From a bacterium 0.1xD8-71 (lineage in GTDB: Bacteria; Bacillota; Clostridia; Lachnospirales; Lachnospiraceae): a stretch of 64,000 bases of DNA. Under the pieces are notes generated by a model. The model did no database searches and was not told where the DNA came from. It was given only the letters and a program-made list of their open reading frames with translations. The DNA is taken from positions 1 to 64,000 of the forward strand of contig RAYR01000025.1 in assembly GCA_003612405.1 (NCBI GenBank), in the 5' to 3' direction. The first letter of the stretch is position 1. Every line of letters starts with the position of its first letter. This document shows positions 8,326 through 17,209 of the stretch, piece after piece. The translations under genes were made by a program, and so were the position numbers.

Positions 8326-8781
8326 TTAGAAACAATATTCACTGACTATATTTACAATAGAAAGTAAAATAATAACTAAAAAAATTACAACACAGAGCAC
8401 ATTGTTTGTCCGCAATCTAGCCGGAGATTTCTTCATTTTCTCAACCCGATATTTTTCGGGAAGTTCATTTTCAAGCACTCTGTAAGCGTTGTCAATATAT
8501 GTTATCTTTTTATTTTCTACAATCATAATATACAGACCAAATAAGGCACATAGGATGCCCAATACTGAAAATACCCATACAGGTAATTTAGTAACCAATT
8601 CGCTTTCCACACTGAAAGCCGCCAAAAAATTCGGCAGGAAAGAGATAATAAGAGATAAATAAACCATTCTCCAAAAAGTCGAAATAAACCACTGATCGCG
8701 GTATTTCCACTCATCTCTATACAAATTCATGAGAGCAAGATAATTTTCAACGTCAAATAATTCTGTTTTAACTTCACTCAT
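8326..8781 (-). CDS. small three-helix membrane protein, function unknown
   Basis: 151 residues. Three hydrophobic segments are visible: around residues 36-55 (MVYLSLIISFLPNFLAAF), 67-90 (LPVWVFSVLGILCALFGLYI) and 125-147 (VLCVVIFLVIILLSIVNIV). A cytoplasmic-looking charged stretch between the second and third helices contains YRVLENELPEKYRVEKMKK. The arrangement is like small membrane proteins that sometimes accompany nucleotide-signalling or defence genes, but no partner is present and I do not recognise the family. The gene is clearly AT-richer than its neighbours, which hints at acquisition. Confidence 0.65.
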   Translation of the reverse strand: MSEVKTELFDVENYLALMNLYRDEWKYRDQWFISTFWRMVYLSLIISFLPNFLAAFSVESELVTKLPVWVFSVLGILCALFGLYIMIVENKKITYIDNAYRVLENELPEKYRVEKMKKSPARLRTNNVLCVVIFLVIILLSIVNIVSEYCF

Positions 8782-8941
8782 ATTGTTTTCCTCTCTGTCT
8801 TAATATTACATTCCTAAATAATCAAGTCGCATTTTGTCGTATTGTCACAACTTACTACAAACATAGCATACTTAAATTAATTTTTCTAGTTCAAAGACAG
8901 AAAAAATCCCCTGTAATCTTTATCATCTTATGACTCTCAAT

Positions 8942-9436
8942 TTATCTATGACTGCTGTCCTCTATGGCAGACCGTACACACATCAGGGAAAAGCCCAGCA
9001 GATTCTGCCCCTGCCACTCCTTCAGATCAAACCTTCTTTCATCTTTCATGGAAAGACCAATGCCCCATATCTTATCCTGCACTGCACACTCCGCCAGAAT
9101 ATGGTTCTGTGTGGCAAGCAGTTTCTGCTTTAACTCGTCGTTTTGCCAAAACTTTTCAAACAACCCCTGATAAACAATCACCTGCCGCATACCGCTCCAA
9201 ATGGCATCCTCATAGTTTTTTACAAGGCGTCCTAATGCCTTGATTTTTCCCACATCCGTTGTTTGCAATATTTCTTCCGCAATCTCTGTATCCTGAAAAA
9301 GAACTGCTTTCTGATACATCATATATTGCTCCATGGAAGAAAATTTAATATCTTTCACATAAAAATCTGAAAGGTACCAGTTACTGAAATATCCGTTTGC
9401 TTCCTCCGGATTATGAAAACATATTATCTTCCTCAT
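8942..9436 (-). CDS. NADAR family protein (YbiA-like N-glycosidase)
   Basis: About 164 residues. The NADAR signature is clear: YFSNWY (about residue 18), SSMEQYMMYQKA (about 35), IWSGMRQVIVYQGL (about 80), IWGIGLS (about 127) and GQNLLG near the end. Characterised relatives hydrolyse N-glycosidic bonds of riboflavin intermediates or remove ADP-ribose from nucleobases. The substrate here cannot be told. ATG at 9436 is preferred over the TTG six bases upstream because GAGGAGG sits 9 bases before it. The gene stands alone. Confidence 0.85.
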   Translation of the reverse strand: MRKIICFHNPEEANGYFSNWYLSDFYVKDIKFSSMEQYMMYQKAVLFQDTEIAEEILQTTDVGKIKALGRLVKNYEDAIWSGMRQVIVYQGLFEKFWQNDELKQKLLATQNHILAECAVQDKIWGIGLSMKDERRFDLKEWQGQNLLGFSLMCVRSAIEDSSHR

Positions 9437-9508
9437 ACACAATATCCTCCTCTTCTTGTGCTCTTTATTTTATTTAATCATTAATTTAACCCAAAAGCAA
9501 CATACAAC

Positions 9509-9540
9509 AAAAGGGACCACACACCCTCGCAGTCCCTTTT
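9509..9540 (-). terminator. terminator of the sugar operon
   Basis: Arms AAAAGGGAC and GTCCCTTTT enclose a 14-base loop, 34 bases beyond the last gene of the operon. The outer A/T tracts allow bidirectional use. Confidence 0.6.
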
Positions 9541-9573
9541 TACAAAATTTATGTCAACCAATCTTACGGTCGC

Positions 9574-11334
9574 TTACTTTCTCACACTTGCTACGATCAG
9601 CATAATCTTTTCCTGCTCTGCCACAATACGATAGGCACCTGCTTTTGCCGGAACAATTGCCGTCTCCGCATAATGGATTTCAAAAGGTTGGAAACTTCCG
9701 TCCACGCTTTCGATAAATGCATGGCTTCCTTCCACCAGATTCATCATGTGAACCGAATCCTCCATGGTGACAGTCAGGCGGTTGTTTACTGTATAGCGGA
9801 AGGTATCCAGAAATTCCCGTTCATGCAGTCCGGTTTTTTCAATCTGATAACCCTCTCCTTCTTCCACTGTCTCTTGCTGCCCTACCACATTGCGGTATAT
9901 CCAATCCGTATCTCTGTCCCACTGGATATTATTAAGTCCATGCTCAATGTGAATTGGTCTGGGAATCCCGTCCAGGCCCACTCTGCCCCAATCCCAGAGT
10001 TTAAAAGTAAAGATATACGGCGTAGCACTGATTTCCAATACCATGGTATCCTGTCCGGAACAGTGTATCGTCCCTGCCGGTATCAGAACATGATCATGCT
10101 TCTTTACCGGAACTCTATTCACATATTTTTCGGCAGGAAAAAGAATTTTTCCTGTCTGTGCGGCTCGCAGATCCCGGGCCATGGCATCCTTGTCCACATC
10201 TTTTTGCAGTCCCAGATAGACATAGGTTTCCTTCCTGTCATCCGTATCCAGAAGATAATAACTCTCATCCTGAGTGTAATGCATCCCAAAGGTATCCTGG
10301 ATATACTCTGTAAGAGGGTGTACCTGCAAGGAAAGATTGCCGCCGCCCATGGTATCCAGCAAATCAAAGCGAATGGGAAATTCAGCACCAAAGCGTGCGT
10401 GCACACGTTCTCCCAAAAGTTCATGGGGGCGATAAAACACAAGGTCCACAGCCGGCACCTTTACGGTCACTGCACCGAACTCAAAAAGCAGGCAATTTTC
10501 TTCAGGAACGCCGTCAAAACTCCAGGCAAAGTTTTCCTCGTCAGGATCCAGGCCAAAATTTTCCTGCATCCAATGTCCTCCCCATACCCCAGGATCAAAG
10601 TAGGGTTCCATGCGGAAGGGTTCTCTGCTGGTAATATCCAAGGCACTGCGAAAAGCGTCTCCTGTAATCATTTTTGGACGGCCTTCTTCCTCCGTATCCA
10701 GCATAAAGTCAAATCGATCATATCTTTCCCGCTTATGCCGGTCGGCAAGGCGCCATTCCACAAAAAAACCTTTCTTATATTTGGCTAGTATATGAGCCTG
10801 TGTATTCGTACAATGCCAGTTAGGCATACCTTTCCGGTAGCGAAGCTGGATTTCCCAACGGGTCAGATTGCAATAGATATAGATATCCGGTTCTGTCAGG
10901 ATTCCGGCTCCCATTCCCAATACGACAACACATCCCTGCGAAATATCTTCCACTGCTTCCTGTGCCCGTTCCAGCTTTTCTGGTTCAAATAAGTCAGCTA
11001 TCTTTTTATGACACATCACGCCAAATACTCTGTCCGTAGTGATATAATCCGCAAAGGTCTTATTGATTTCTTCTTCCGTCTTTGCGTAATCCTCCATGTC
11101 AAAAATATGTACCGGTTTCAACGCCTCTGCAAGAGTCATGATTTCCTCTTTTTGTACTCCCGGATACATATCAAAACATACCAATGCCTTCTTCTTTTTC
11201 CTGCAAACACCAAGCACTCTCTCCTGCAATATTCTTCCGATGGCTTCGGCACCTTCCCATGCCTGGTTCTCAAAACCGTCGATCCGCTTCACCGGATGAA
11301 GCTCATAATTATGATATTTACGCAAACCGTTCAT
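9574..11334 (-). CDS. class I mannose-6-phosphate isomerase-like protein with extra N-terminal domain
   Basis: 586 residues from ATG 11334, chosen for the AGGAAAGG upstream; ATG 11361 lacks a site. The C-terminal part (about residue 240 onward) has the type I phosphomannose isomerase metal-site pattern: LSLQVHP, DESYYLLD and IPAGTIHCSG, giving Gln, His, Glu and His ligands. The first 210-240 residues are an additional domain with VCFDMYP and VVVLGMGAGIL strands and DIYIYCNLTRWEIQLRYRKG, vaguely like a nucleotide-kinase fold without a Walker A loop. It is the last gene of the sugar operon. The inferred role is interconversion of mannose- and fructose-type sugar phosphates produced after import; the added domain may bind or phosphorylate the sugar. 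Confidence 0.75.
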   Translation of the reverse strand: MNGLRKYHNYELHPVKRIDGFENQAWEGAEAIGRILQERVLGVCRKKKKALVCFDMYPGVQKEEIMTLAEALKPVHIFDMEDYAKTEEEINKTFADYITTDRVFGVMCHKKIADLFEPEKLERAQEAVEDISQGCVVVLGMGAGILTEPDIYIYCNLTRWEIQLRYRKGMPNWHCTNTQAHILAKYKKGFFVEWRLADRHKRERYDRFDFMLDTEEEGRPKMITGDAFRSALDITSREPFRMEPYFDPGVWGGHWMQENFGLDPDEENFAWSFDGVPEENCLLFEFGAVTVKVPAVDLVFYRPHELLGERVHARFGAEFPIRFDLLDTMGGGNLSLQVHPLTEYIQDTFGMHYTQDESYYLLDTDDRKETYVYLGLQKDVDKDAMARDLRAAQTGKILFPAEKYVNRVPVKKHDHVLIPAGTIHCSGQDTMVLEISATPYIFTFKLWDWGRVGLDGIPRPIHIEHGLNNIQWDRDTDWIYRNVVGQQETVEEGEGYQIEKTGLHEREFLDTFRYTVNNRLTVTMEDSVHMMNLVEGSHAFIESVDGSFQPFEIHYAETAIVPAKAGAYRIVAEQEKIMLIVASVRK

Positions 11335-11363
11335 TTTCTGTCCTTTCCTGTTTCTGCACATGC

Positions 11364-12029
11364 CTATGATTCTTTGGTCAGCATCCTGTACCGCATAAAA
11401 TATTCCACATGTTCTGCAAAAATACGTGCAATGATATCACAGCCCTCTTTCTCTGGATGTACGCCATCGGGCAGAAAACGCCCGCTGTTCTGCTCGCAGA
11501 ATCCTGTCAGGGCACGCATTTCCACAAGCGGTACGGCATAAGCCTGCGCTGTTTCGCGTAAGGCGCGTTCATAGTCTGCAAGTGTCAGACCCACCTTGTT
11601 TGTCGTTATCCATGCATCCCCTGCCTCCTGTCCGCCATCCGGCATTTCCCGGCGATAAAGCGGCGTTGCCATGACTAACAGACTATCCGGTGCATATCTG
11701 CGGATATTTTTTATGGCAATTTCCAATGCCCCTATATAGGTTGTACCGTCCTGCTGCCCGCAGCTTCCTATCTGTGCGCCCCAATACCAGTCATTTGTTC
11801 CGTGCCACAAAATAACCACATCGGCGCCTTCACAGACATACGCATATAAAGTCAACATTTTTACTACGGAATCGGGAGTTACCGTAGATGCCCCGCTTTG
11901 CGCGACCGCAAGATTATGAAATTCCCGAGGCGCAAGCAGTTGCCGCAGCTGTATCTCATATCCTCCGTCCCCAATGAATGGCGTGGAAATACTGTCTCCC
12001 AAGATTACCATCTTTCTGATTATGCTCAC
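11364..12029 (-). CDS. SGNH/GDSL hydrolase (probable carbohydrate esterase)
   Basis: 221 residues, no signal peptide, so cytoplasmic. Catalytic blocks are visible: ILGDSIS (Ser, about residue 13), a Gly in the second block (QSGAS), HGTNDWYWG (Asn, about 75) and DGVHPEKEG (Asp and His, about 190). The family removes acetyl or other acyl groups from sugars. Located between the two propeller proteins and the isomerase, it would fit deacylation of an imported oligosaccharide. The GTG start at 12029 has GGGAGG almost touching it, so the true start may be the ATG 18 bases in. Confidence 0.8.
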   Translation of the reverse strand: MSIIRKMVILGDSISTPFIGDGGYEIQLRQLLAPREFHNLAVAQSGASTVTPDSVVKMLTLYAYVCEGADVVILWHGTNDWYWGAQIGSCGQQDGTTYIGALEIAIKNIRRYAPDSLLVMATPLYRREMPDGGQEAGDAWITTNKVGLTLADYERALRETAQAYAVPLVEMRALTGFCEQNSGRFLPDGVHPEKEGCDIIARIFAEHVEYFMRYRMLTKES

Positions 12030-12042
12030 ACCTCCCTGTTAT

Positions 12043-13722
12043 CTATCTCTGTTCTGGCAGCACCGACTCACAGATCTCAAGAAAACGTGGTGAATAAATC
12101 ATGGCCAGTTCTTGATTTGCTTCCATACTGCACGCATTGGTATTATAACTTACCAGAAGCCGTCCCGGTTCCGACAGACTAGGATGGGCTTTGGCATTAT
12201 AAGTATAAATACTGTAGCCAAGTTCCGGTTCCGGACAGTGATAAAGCCTTATTATTTCCGAGAATGGCCCCACCGGGGAATCAGCTATGCGACACGAAAC
12301 AATGGGAGAATTTGTATATTCTGTAAATACCAGAATATATTTTCCCTGGTACAGCTTACCAAAATAAGGAGAAAGGCTCATCTCACAGGACACATTCCGG
12401 CACAGGCATGCCGCCTTCTCAATCGCCGGATTCCACGCTGTTCCGTCATAATACTCCATTTTATCCCACTGAGGAAAATCCGCTTCCCGAATACGGGCCG
12501 CATACAGGTTTTTCTCAATCCATTCCGATTGATAGCCGTAAATATAGATATAACCATCCGGATCCGGCGCTTTTGCCTCCTCGGTATTCCGGAAAATCGC
12601 CGCGCCGAATACCAACTCACCGCCATCCGCATTACGATACACAAGCGGGCTCTTTGTCTGCTCCATCTCATCCCACAGCACCTCTCCATTCTCTACCGGT
12701 GCCGAGATAAAAGCCGCCCCCTCCACTGCGAACTGATATCCTTCAACCCCCTGGGGATCCTCTCTGACAATAAGCGGAAAGGCATAATAGCGTCCATGCA
12801 GGATCATGGAATCCTGTCCCCAGAAAAAGGAATCACTGTCCTCTATGCCCAGGGCTTTCTTATCCGGGCTGATAAGGCATGCCGGTGTTCCGTCTTCCAT
12901 CTTCCGATACAGAAACTGCGCCTGACTGGGATCCGCCGTGCCTTCCCTCAGGATACAGCCGCTGTTATTGATCATCACCGTGTCAAGTGAACGTTTATCT
13001 GTACCAGATATCCTGCTGCCGATAAAGGTATCTCCAAACATTAAGAGGGTGCGTGTGTGATTGGGTACATTATCCGCCCCGCCAAAAGGCGTACTGTAGA
13101 TACCGTCCGCACCGGCCCAGCCGTGGCGCTGTGCCAGAAGTCTGTTCCATTCCGGTGCCGGCCGCGTATACAGTCCCGTACCGCTGTAAAGACGCAGTTT
13201 GGCCAGTCCAAACAGACCGCCGAATACATTCTCTGCGTCATAATTATGGACACCGGATTGTCCCTGCCACGCAAGACGGATATATCGGGCTGTAATGCCT
13301 CCAAAATCGATTACCTTCCCATCCTCTAAATTGGTAGGCAGCATATTTCCTGTTCCTGATGCCTTCTTCAGGCAATAAGGATAACCCTCTTTTTGCAGTT
13401 CCATCCACTGCTTCCCATCAATGGAATGATACACCTGTATCTTTCGCAGTCCGCAGACTGTATAATCCGTACCATCCCCTGAAATCCTGTTATAATTCCA
13501 TATCAAAAGCTGTCCCAGGGGCGCTGTTTTTTCCAGCTGGAAGGAGATGCTTCCGCCTTCCGGTGTTCTCTTCAGCCACATAGTAAATCCGTTGGTGCTC
13601 AGCATACATCCATGAGCAGAATCCATGCCAAAGTCATTGATCAGATTTGTGGTACAACACTCGAGCCCTTCATAGTTATCACCGAGGGGCCACAACCGTA
13701 ACTGTTCTCCTCTTATATTCAT
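12043..13722 (-). CDS. discoidin-like plus DUF4185/DUF5005-type propeller protein, copy B
   Basis: 559 residues, no signal peptide. Residues 1-190 look like an F5/8-type (discoidin, CBM32-like) domain: PLGQLLIWNYNR, CGLRKIQVYHSIDGKQW and a closing ARYIRLAWQG. The rest resembles glycosidase-like beta-propellers annotated as DUF4185/DUF5005: GADGIYSTPFGG, TLLMFGDTFIG, DSFFWGQDSM, a repeated bladed pattern and the closing YNAKAHPSLSEPGRLLVSYN. Its start overlaps the stop of the upstream paralogue by ATGA, so the two are translationally coupled. Activity is unproven; candidate roles are glycoside hydrolase, phosphorylase-like enzyme or sugar-binding protein acting on imported glycan. Confidence 0.75.
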   Translation of the reverse strand: MNIRGEQLRLWPLGDNYEGLECCTTNLINDFGMDSAHGCMLSTNGFTMWLKRTPEGGSISFQLEKTAPLGQLLIWNYNRISGDGTDYTVCGLRKIQVYHSIDGKQWMELQKEGYPYCLKKASGTGNMLPTNLEDGKVIDFGGITARYIRLAWQGQSGVHNYDAENVFGGLFGLAKLRLYSGTGLYTRPAPEWNRLLAQRHGWAGADGIYSTPFGGADNVPNHTRTLLMFGDTFIGSRISGTDKRSLDTVMINNSGCILREGTADPSQAQFLYRKMEDGTPACLISPDKKALGIEDSDSFFWGQDSMILHGRYYAFPLIVREDPQGVEGYQFAVEGAAFISAPVENGEVLWDEMEQTKSPLVYRNADGGELVFGAAIFRNTEEAKAPDPDGYIYIYGYQSEWIEKNLYAARIREADFPQWDKMEYYDGTAWNPAIEKAACLCRNVSCEMSLSPYFGKLYQGKYILVFTEYTNSPIVSCRIADSPVGPFSEIIRLYHCPEPELGYSIYTYNAKAHPSLSEPGRLLVSYNTNACSMEANQELAMIYSPRFLEICESVLPEQR

Positions 13723-15395
13723 TTGGTCACCTCCACCAATCGAATGAATTTAGGCCGGCAGATATCACCATGGGCCATATGCATCTGCCACGCAATGGTA
13801 TTGACATTGTAACTGACAAGGTACTCTCCGGCAGGCGACAGATGAGGGTGGGCTTTCGCATTATAAGTATATATGCCCCGTCCCTGACAGACCTCCTCGG
13901 TAAAGTAAACTTCATGGGCTTCCGAGAACGGCCCCCAGGGTGCGGGCGCCGTGCGGTATGCGATCACCGGGGAATTCACCTCTTTCTGGTATACCAGCAG
14001 ATATTCCTCCTGGTGCAGCTTTCCCGTAATCCGGGAAAGGCTTAGTTCGCAGGACACATCTTTGGCCAAGGCTGCCGACCTGGCAATATCCTCACTCCAT
14101 CCTTCTCCGTCATAAAACTGCCATGCCTCTGTCTGGGCAATCATCGTCTCCGGAATCCGGGCCACGCATAAATCCGCGCCCATTCCCACATGAATGGTTC
14201 CCAGCAGGTAGATATAACCATCCGCATTTTCTATGCCTGCGGCTTCCGTATTCGGGAAGACACAGCCGCCATAATAAATACTCTTTCCCTCTGTCTCATA
14301 ATATAGATTCGTTTTACAGTGTTCTGCTTTATCCCAACGGATGTGCCCTTCTTCCACCGGTGATATGACCATGGACACACCGTCTACACGAAACTGAAAT
14401 CCTTCCGGACCTTCCGGCCAGTCATGTATGGTCAGCGGAAAGGTATAACATCTGCCGTCCGCCATCAGACTGTCCTGAGGCCAGTAATATCCGGGAGAAG
14501 ACGGGTCGTTTAACACACTGACAGGGGGATTTAACAGGCTGTCATCCGAACCATCCTCATGTATACCCCAGGTAAAATCCATCCGGGTCAGGTCTGGTAT
14601 GGATTCCGGTACAAAGGCACAGGAATTGTGCAGCATATGCATCCTGTCACTGCGGTGGAAATCCAGAGGATCCACTTGATCGATCAGGGTATCCCCAAAA
14701 GTAATCGTGGTATCACAGCCGCTTCCATAGACTTCCCTTCCGTCCATGGGAATCGTAAAGACGCCGTCGCTTCCCGTCCATCCGTCATTGTTCTGCATGA
14801 TCGCGGACCAGGGCTCATCTCTGACTACGGCAAACCCTTCTCCCATGGTAAACCGCACCTTGGAGAGTCCGTAAGAATCCGCCAGAACATTTTCTTCATC
14901 ATAATTTCCCACCCCCGGCTGTGCGGGAACAGATAATTTCACATAACGGGCTGTCTGACCTCCAAAGCTGAAAGGCTCCCCGCCCACGGTATTCGTAGGC
15001 GGCATATGCTCCTCTCCACAGGCCTTTTCAAAAGTCACATATCCCGTATGCGCGTCATGCCATTCCACGCTGTCCAGAGAGTAGGATATTTTCACATTTC
15101 TGATACCGCAAAGGGTATAATCTTTTTCATCCGGCCTGCGGTTATAATTCCATATATAAAGTTTCCCCAATGGGTAAAAGCCGCCGAAATCAAATAGTAT
15201 GTCAAAATCTTTTGTGCGTCCGGACAACATCCACATATCACTTCCCAGGGGATGATTATCATGGGTTGCATCACCTGCTGTCTTGTGCTCTTCCAGACCA
15301 TAATCATTGACCAGATTCACAGCCAGGTAAGGTGCTTCCTTAAGAAGCGGTGCACTGACAGTCACCCGCAGTTCATCACCATATCGAAATTTCAT
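13719..15395 (-). CDS. discoidin-like plus DUF4185/DUF5005-type propeller protein, copy A
   Basis: 558 residues with the same architecture as the next gene: PLGKLYIWNYNRR and CGIRNVKISYSLDSVEW (discoidin-like, residues 70-120), ARYVKLSVPAQPGVGNYD, then TGSDGVFTIPMDG, TTITFGDTLIDQ, YYWPQDSLM and the family ending YNAKAHPHLSPAGEYLVSYN. No signal peptide or membrane helix. The pair is a diverged tandem duplication, moderately similar throughout. It lies 25 bases after the ROK kinase gene. Differences in the middle loops suggest distinct linkages or sugars. Enzymatic function is inference from fold resemblance and operon context only. Confidence 0.75.
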   Translation of the reverse strand: MKFRYGDELRVTVSAPLLKEAPYLAVNLVNDYGLEEHKTAGDATHDNHPLGSDMWMLSGRTKDFDILFDFGGFYPLGKLYIWNYNRRPDEKDYTLCGIRNVKISYSLDSVEWHDAHTGYVTFEKACGEEHMPPTNTVGGEPFSFGGQTARYVKLSVPAQPGVGNYDEENVLADSYGLSKVRFTMGEGFAVVRDEPWSAIMQNNDGWTGSDGVFTIPMDGREVYGSGCDTTITFGDTLIDQVDPLDFHRSDRMHMLHNSCAFVPESIPDLTRMDFTWGIHEDGSDDSLLNPPVSVLNDPSSPGYYWPQDSLMADGRCYTFPLTIHDWPEGPEGFQFRVDGVSMVISPVEEGHIRWDKAEHCKTNLYYETEGKSIYYGGCVFPNTEAAGIENADGYIYLLGTIHVGMGADLCVARIPETMIAQTEAWQFYDGEGWSEDIARSAALAKDVSCELSLSRITGKLHQEEYLLVYQKEVNSPVIAYRTAPAPWGPFSEAHEVYFTEEVCQGRGIYTYNAKAHPHLSPAGEYLVSYNVNTIAWQMHMAHGDICRPKFIRLVEVTK

Positions 15396-15420
15396 AGATT
15401 TCCTCCATCCTCATAACCTT

Positions 15421-16365
15421 TTACTGATAATCAGCTAATGCCGCTGCACCCACAATCCCCGCATCATTTTGAAGCTGTGCCGCACGAATCTCAGGCATCG
15501 CCAGGCTTCCACAGTAAAGCTGTGTTTCCACCTTGTTACGTATCGGTGCAAGGAGTCTTTCTCCTTCACCGCTCAATCCCCCGCCGATCACAAAGATCTG
15601 GGGATTAAAAATATTGATCAGACTGCCAATCCCGCTCGCCAGATCACTGGTATAAGTATCAAACACCTCTAATGCACAGACATCCTCCTGGGCAATTGCC
15701 TGAAAGACGGCCATACCGTCCAACTTACCCTTCTCCTCTTTCAGGCGGGCCAATACCGAATCCTGACATCGTTGTGCTGCCGCCTCTGCTTCCCGGATCA
15801 GTGCCGTTACCGATGCATATACCTCGAAACAGCCCTTTCTTCCGCAATTACATGGCAAACCGTCTTTCTTGATCACCATATGTCCCAGGATGCCTGCTGC
15901 GCCGTTACTGCCATGATACAGTCTGTTATGCAGTATCAGTCCACCGCCTATCCCTGTACCGATGGTAACCATCACCATGGAGTCTGCCTCTTTGCCCGCA
16001 CCTGCAACAAACTCTCCCAGGGCTGCACATACTGCATCATTATCCACATAGACCTTACAGGCAAAACGCTCGCCCAATATCTCACCCAATGGGACATGAT
16101 GCCAGTCTATGTTGTTGGAATATATCACTTCGCCGTTTGTCCGATCAATCATCCCGGCGCACCCAACCCCTATGTGAGTGAGCGTCCCTGCTTCCACCTC
16201 TTTCTCTTTCAGCAGGGACTGCACCATATCGCCAATGCGCCGGATAATTATTTCAGGAGTCTGCCAGGATCTGGTCTCTATCTTTCTTTTCCATATGATC
16301 CGTTCCTTTTCATCCACCAGTCCGGCAGACACAGTGGTACCTCCAATATCAATTCCAATCTTCAT
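15421..16365 (-). CDS. ROK family sugar kinase
   Basis: 314 residues. ATP-binding DIGGTTVSAGLVDE at the N-terminus, catalytic VDNDAVCAALGE (Asp, about residue 107), TIGTGIGGGLI, the ROK zinc motif GHMVIKKDGLPCNCGRKGCFE (His plus three Cys, residues 160-180) and C-terminal IGGGLSGEGE are all present. There is no N-terminal winged helix, so it is a kinase and not a repressor. It likely phosphorylates a hexose, N-acetylhexosamine or mannose released by the operon's enzymes. ATG is preceded by GAGGAGC. Neighbours are the permease (13 bases) and the first propeller protein (25 bases). Confidence 0.88.
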   Translation of the reverse strand: MKIGIDIGGTTVSAGLVDEKERIIWKRKIETRSWQTPEIIIRRIGDMVQSLLKEKEVEAGTLTHIGVGCAGMIDRTNGEVIYSNNIDWHHVPLGEILGERFACKVYVDNDAVCAALGEFVAGAGKEADSMVMVTIGTGIGGGLILHNRLYHGSNGAAGILGHMVIKKDGLPCNCGRKGCFEVYASVTALIREAEAAAQRCQDSVLARLKEEKGKLDGMAVFQAIAQEDVCALEVFDTYTSDLASGIGSLINIFNPQIFVIGGGLSGEGERLLAPIRNKVETQLYCGSLAMPEIRAAQLQNDAGIVGAAALADYQ

Positions 16366-16378
16366 CTCATCAAGCTCC

Positions 16379-17206
16379 TCAGCCTTTCACCGCCCCTTCT
16401 GTGACACCCTCTATAATACGGTTCGAGAAAATAATGAACAGTATCAGAATCGGGATTGTCGAAAGGACAGATACCGCCATTGACATATCGACATTCCGCA
16501 GCAGATTGCCTGTGTATTTGGTCACCAGAAGCGGCACCGTTTTATTGCTGTCACTCTTTAAGAAAATGAGCGGCAGGAAGAACTGGTTCCAGATTCCCAC
16601 CGAAGTAGTGATACATACCGACATGACCACCGGCGACGCAATGGGAAACATAATCCGGAAAAAGGTAGTCCATTCTCCTGCGCCGTCCATAATGGCCGAC
16701 TCGTATATTTCCTTCGGCAGCTTTTCAAAGAAATTGGTGAGCATAAATACCGGCAGTGAAATACCCGCAGAGGAAATCAATATCACCGAAAGCAGATTGT
16801 CCACAAGTTTCACATTGTTCATCATCAAAAACAACGGCACCACACTAAGCTGCACAGGAAACATCATTCCGATCAGGAAAAATACCCGTACCAGTCTTTT
16901 TAGCGGGAATGTAAACCGCGCTATCCCATATGCCGTAATGGACGATATCAGAATCAAAAGTACAAGACTGACGGTCAGGATTATCACACTGTTGAAAAAA
17001 TACCGAAAAAAGTGATCCTGTGTGATAAGTCTCGCATAACTCTGCACCCCCAGTGACTCTGGCTTCCCAAATGTATTGCTCAGAAAATCATTCCGCGGCC
17101 GGAGCGAATTGTACACAAGATACAGTAAAATAGCAAAGGTGGCCAAAGAATATATCCACATGAATATCTTAAAAAAGCCTGCCATAATTCCCTGTTTTTT
17201 CTGCAT
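16379..17206 (-). CDS. carbohydrate ABC transporter permease, MalG type
   Basis: 275 residues, six predicted membrane helices. The EAA loop that contacts the ATPase reads EIYESAIMDGAGEWTTFF (about residue 170) and continues RIMFPIAS. It pairs with the MalF-type gene 3 bases upstream, GGAGGAC of which forms this gene's ribosome binding site. As usual for Bacillota CUT1 systems, no ATPase gene is in the operon; a shared MsmK-type ATPase elsewhere would energise it. Confidence 0.9.
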   Translation of the reverse strand: MQKKQGIMAGFFKIFMWIYSLATFAILLYLVYNSLRPRNDFLSNTFGKPESLGVQSYARLITQDHFFRYFFNSVIILTVSLVLLILISSITAYGIARFTFPLKRLVRVFFLIGMMFPVQLSVVPLFLMMNNVKLVDNLLSVILISSAGISLPVFMLTNFFEKLPKEIYESAIMDGAGEWTTFFRIMFPIASPVVMSVCITTSVGIWNQFFLPLIFLKSDSNKTVPLLVTKYTGNLLRNVDMSMAVSVLSTIPILILFIIFSNRIIEGVTEGAVKG

Positions 17207-17209
17207 CGC

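Noticed and set aside
10119-10442. Long open frames antisense to or overlapping the isomerase, propeller and cyclase genes
   Set aside because: They are shadows of strongly coding frames without ribosome binding sites or family motifs.
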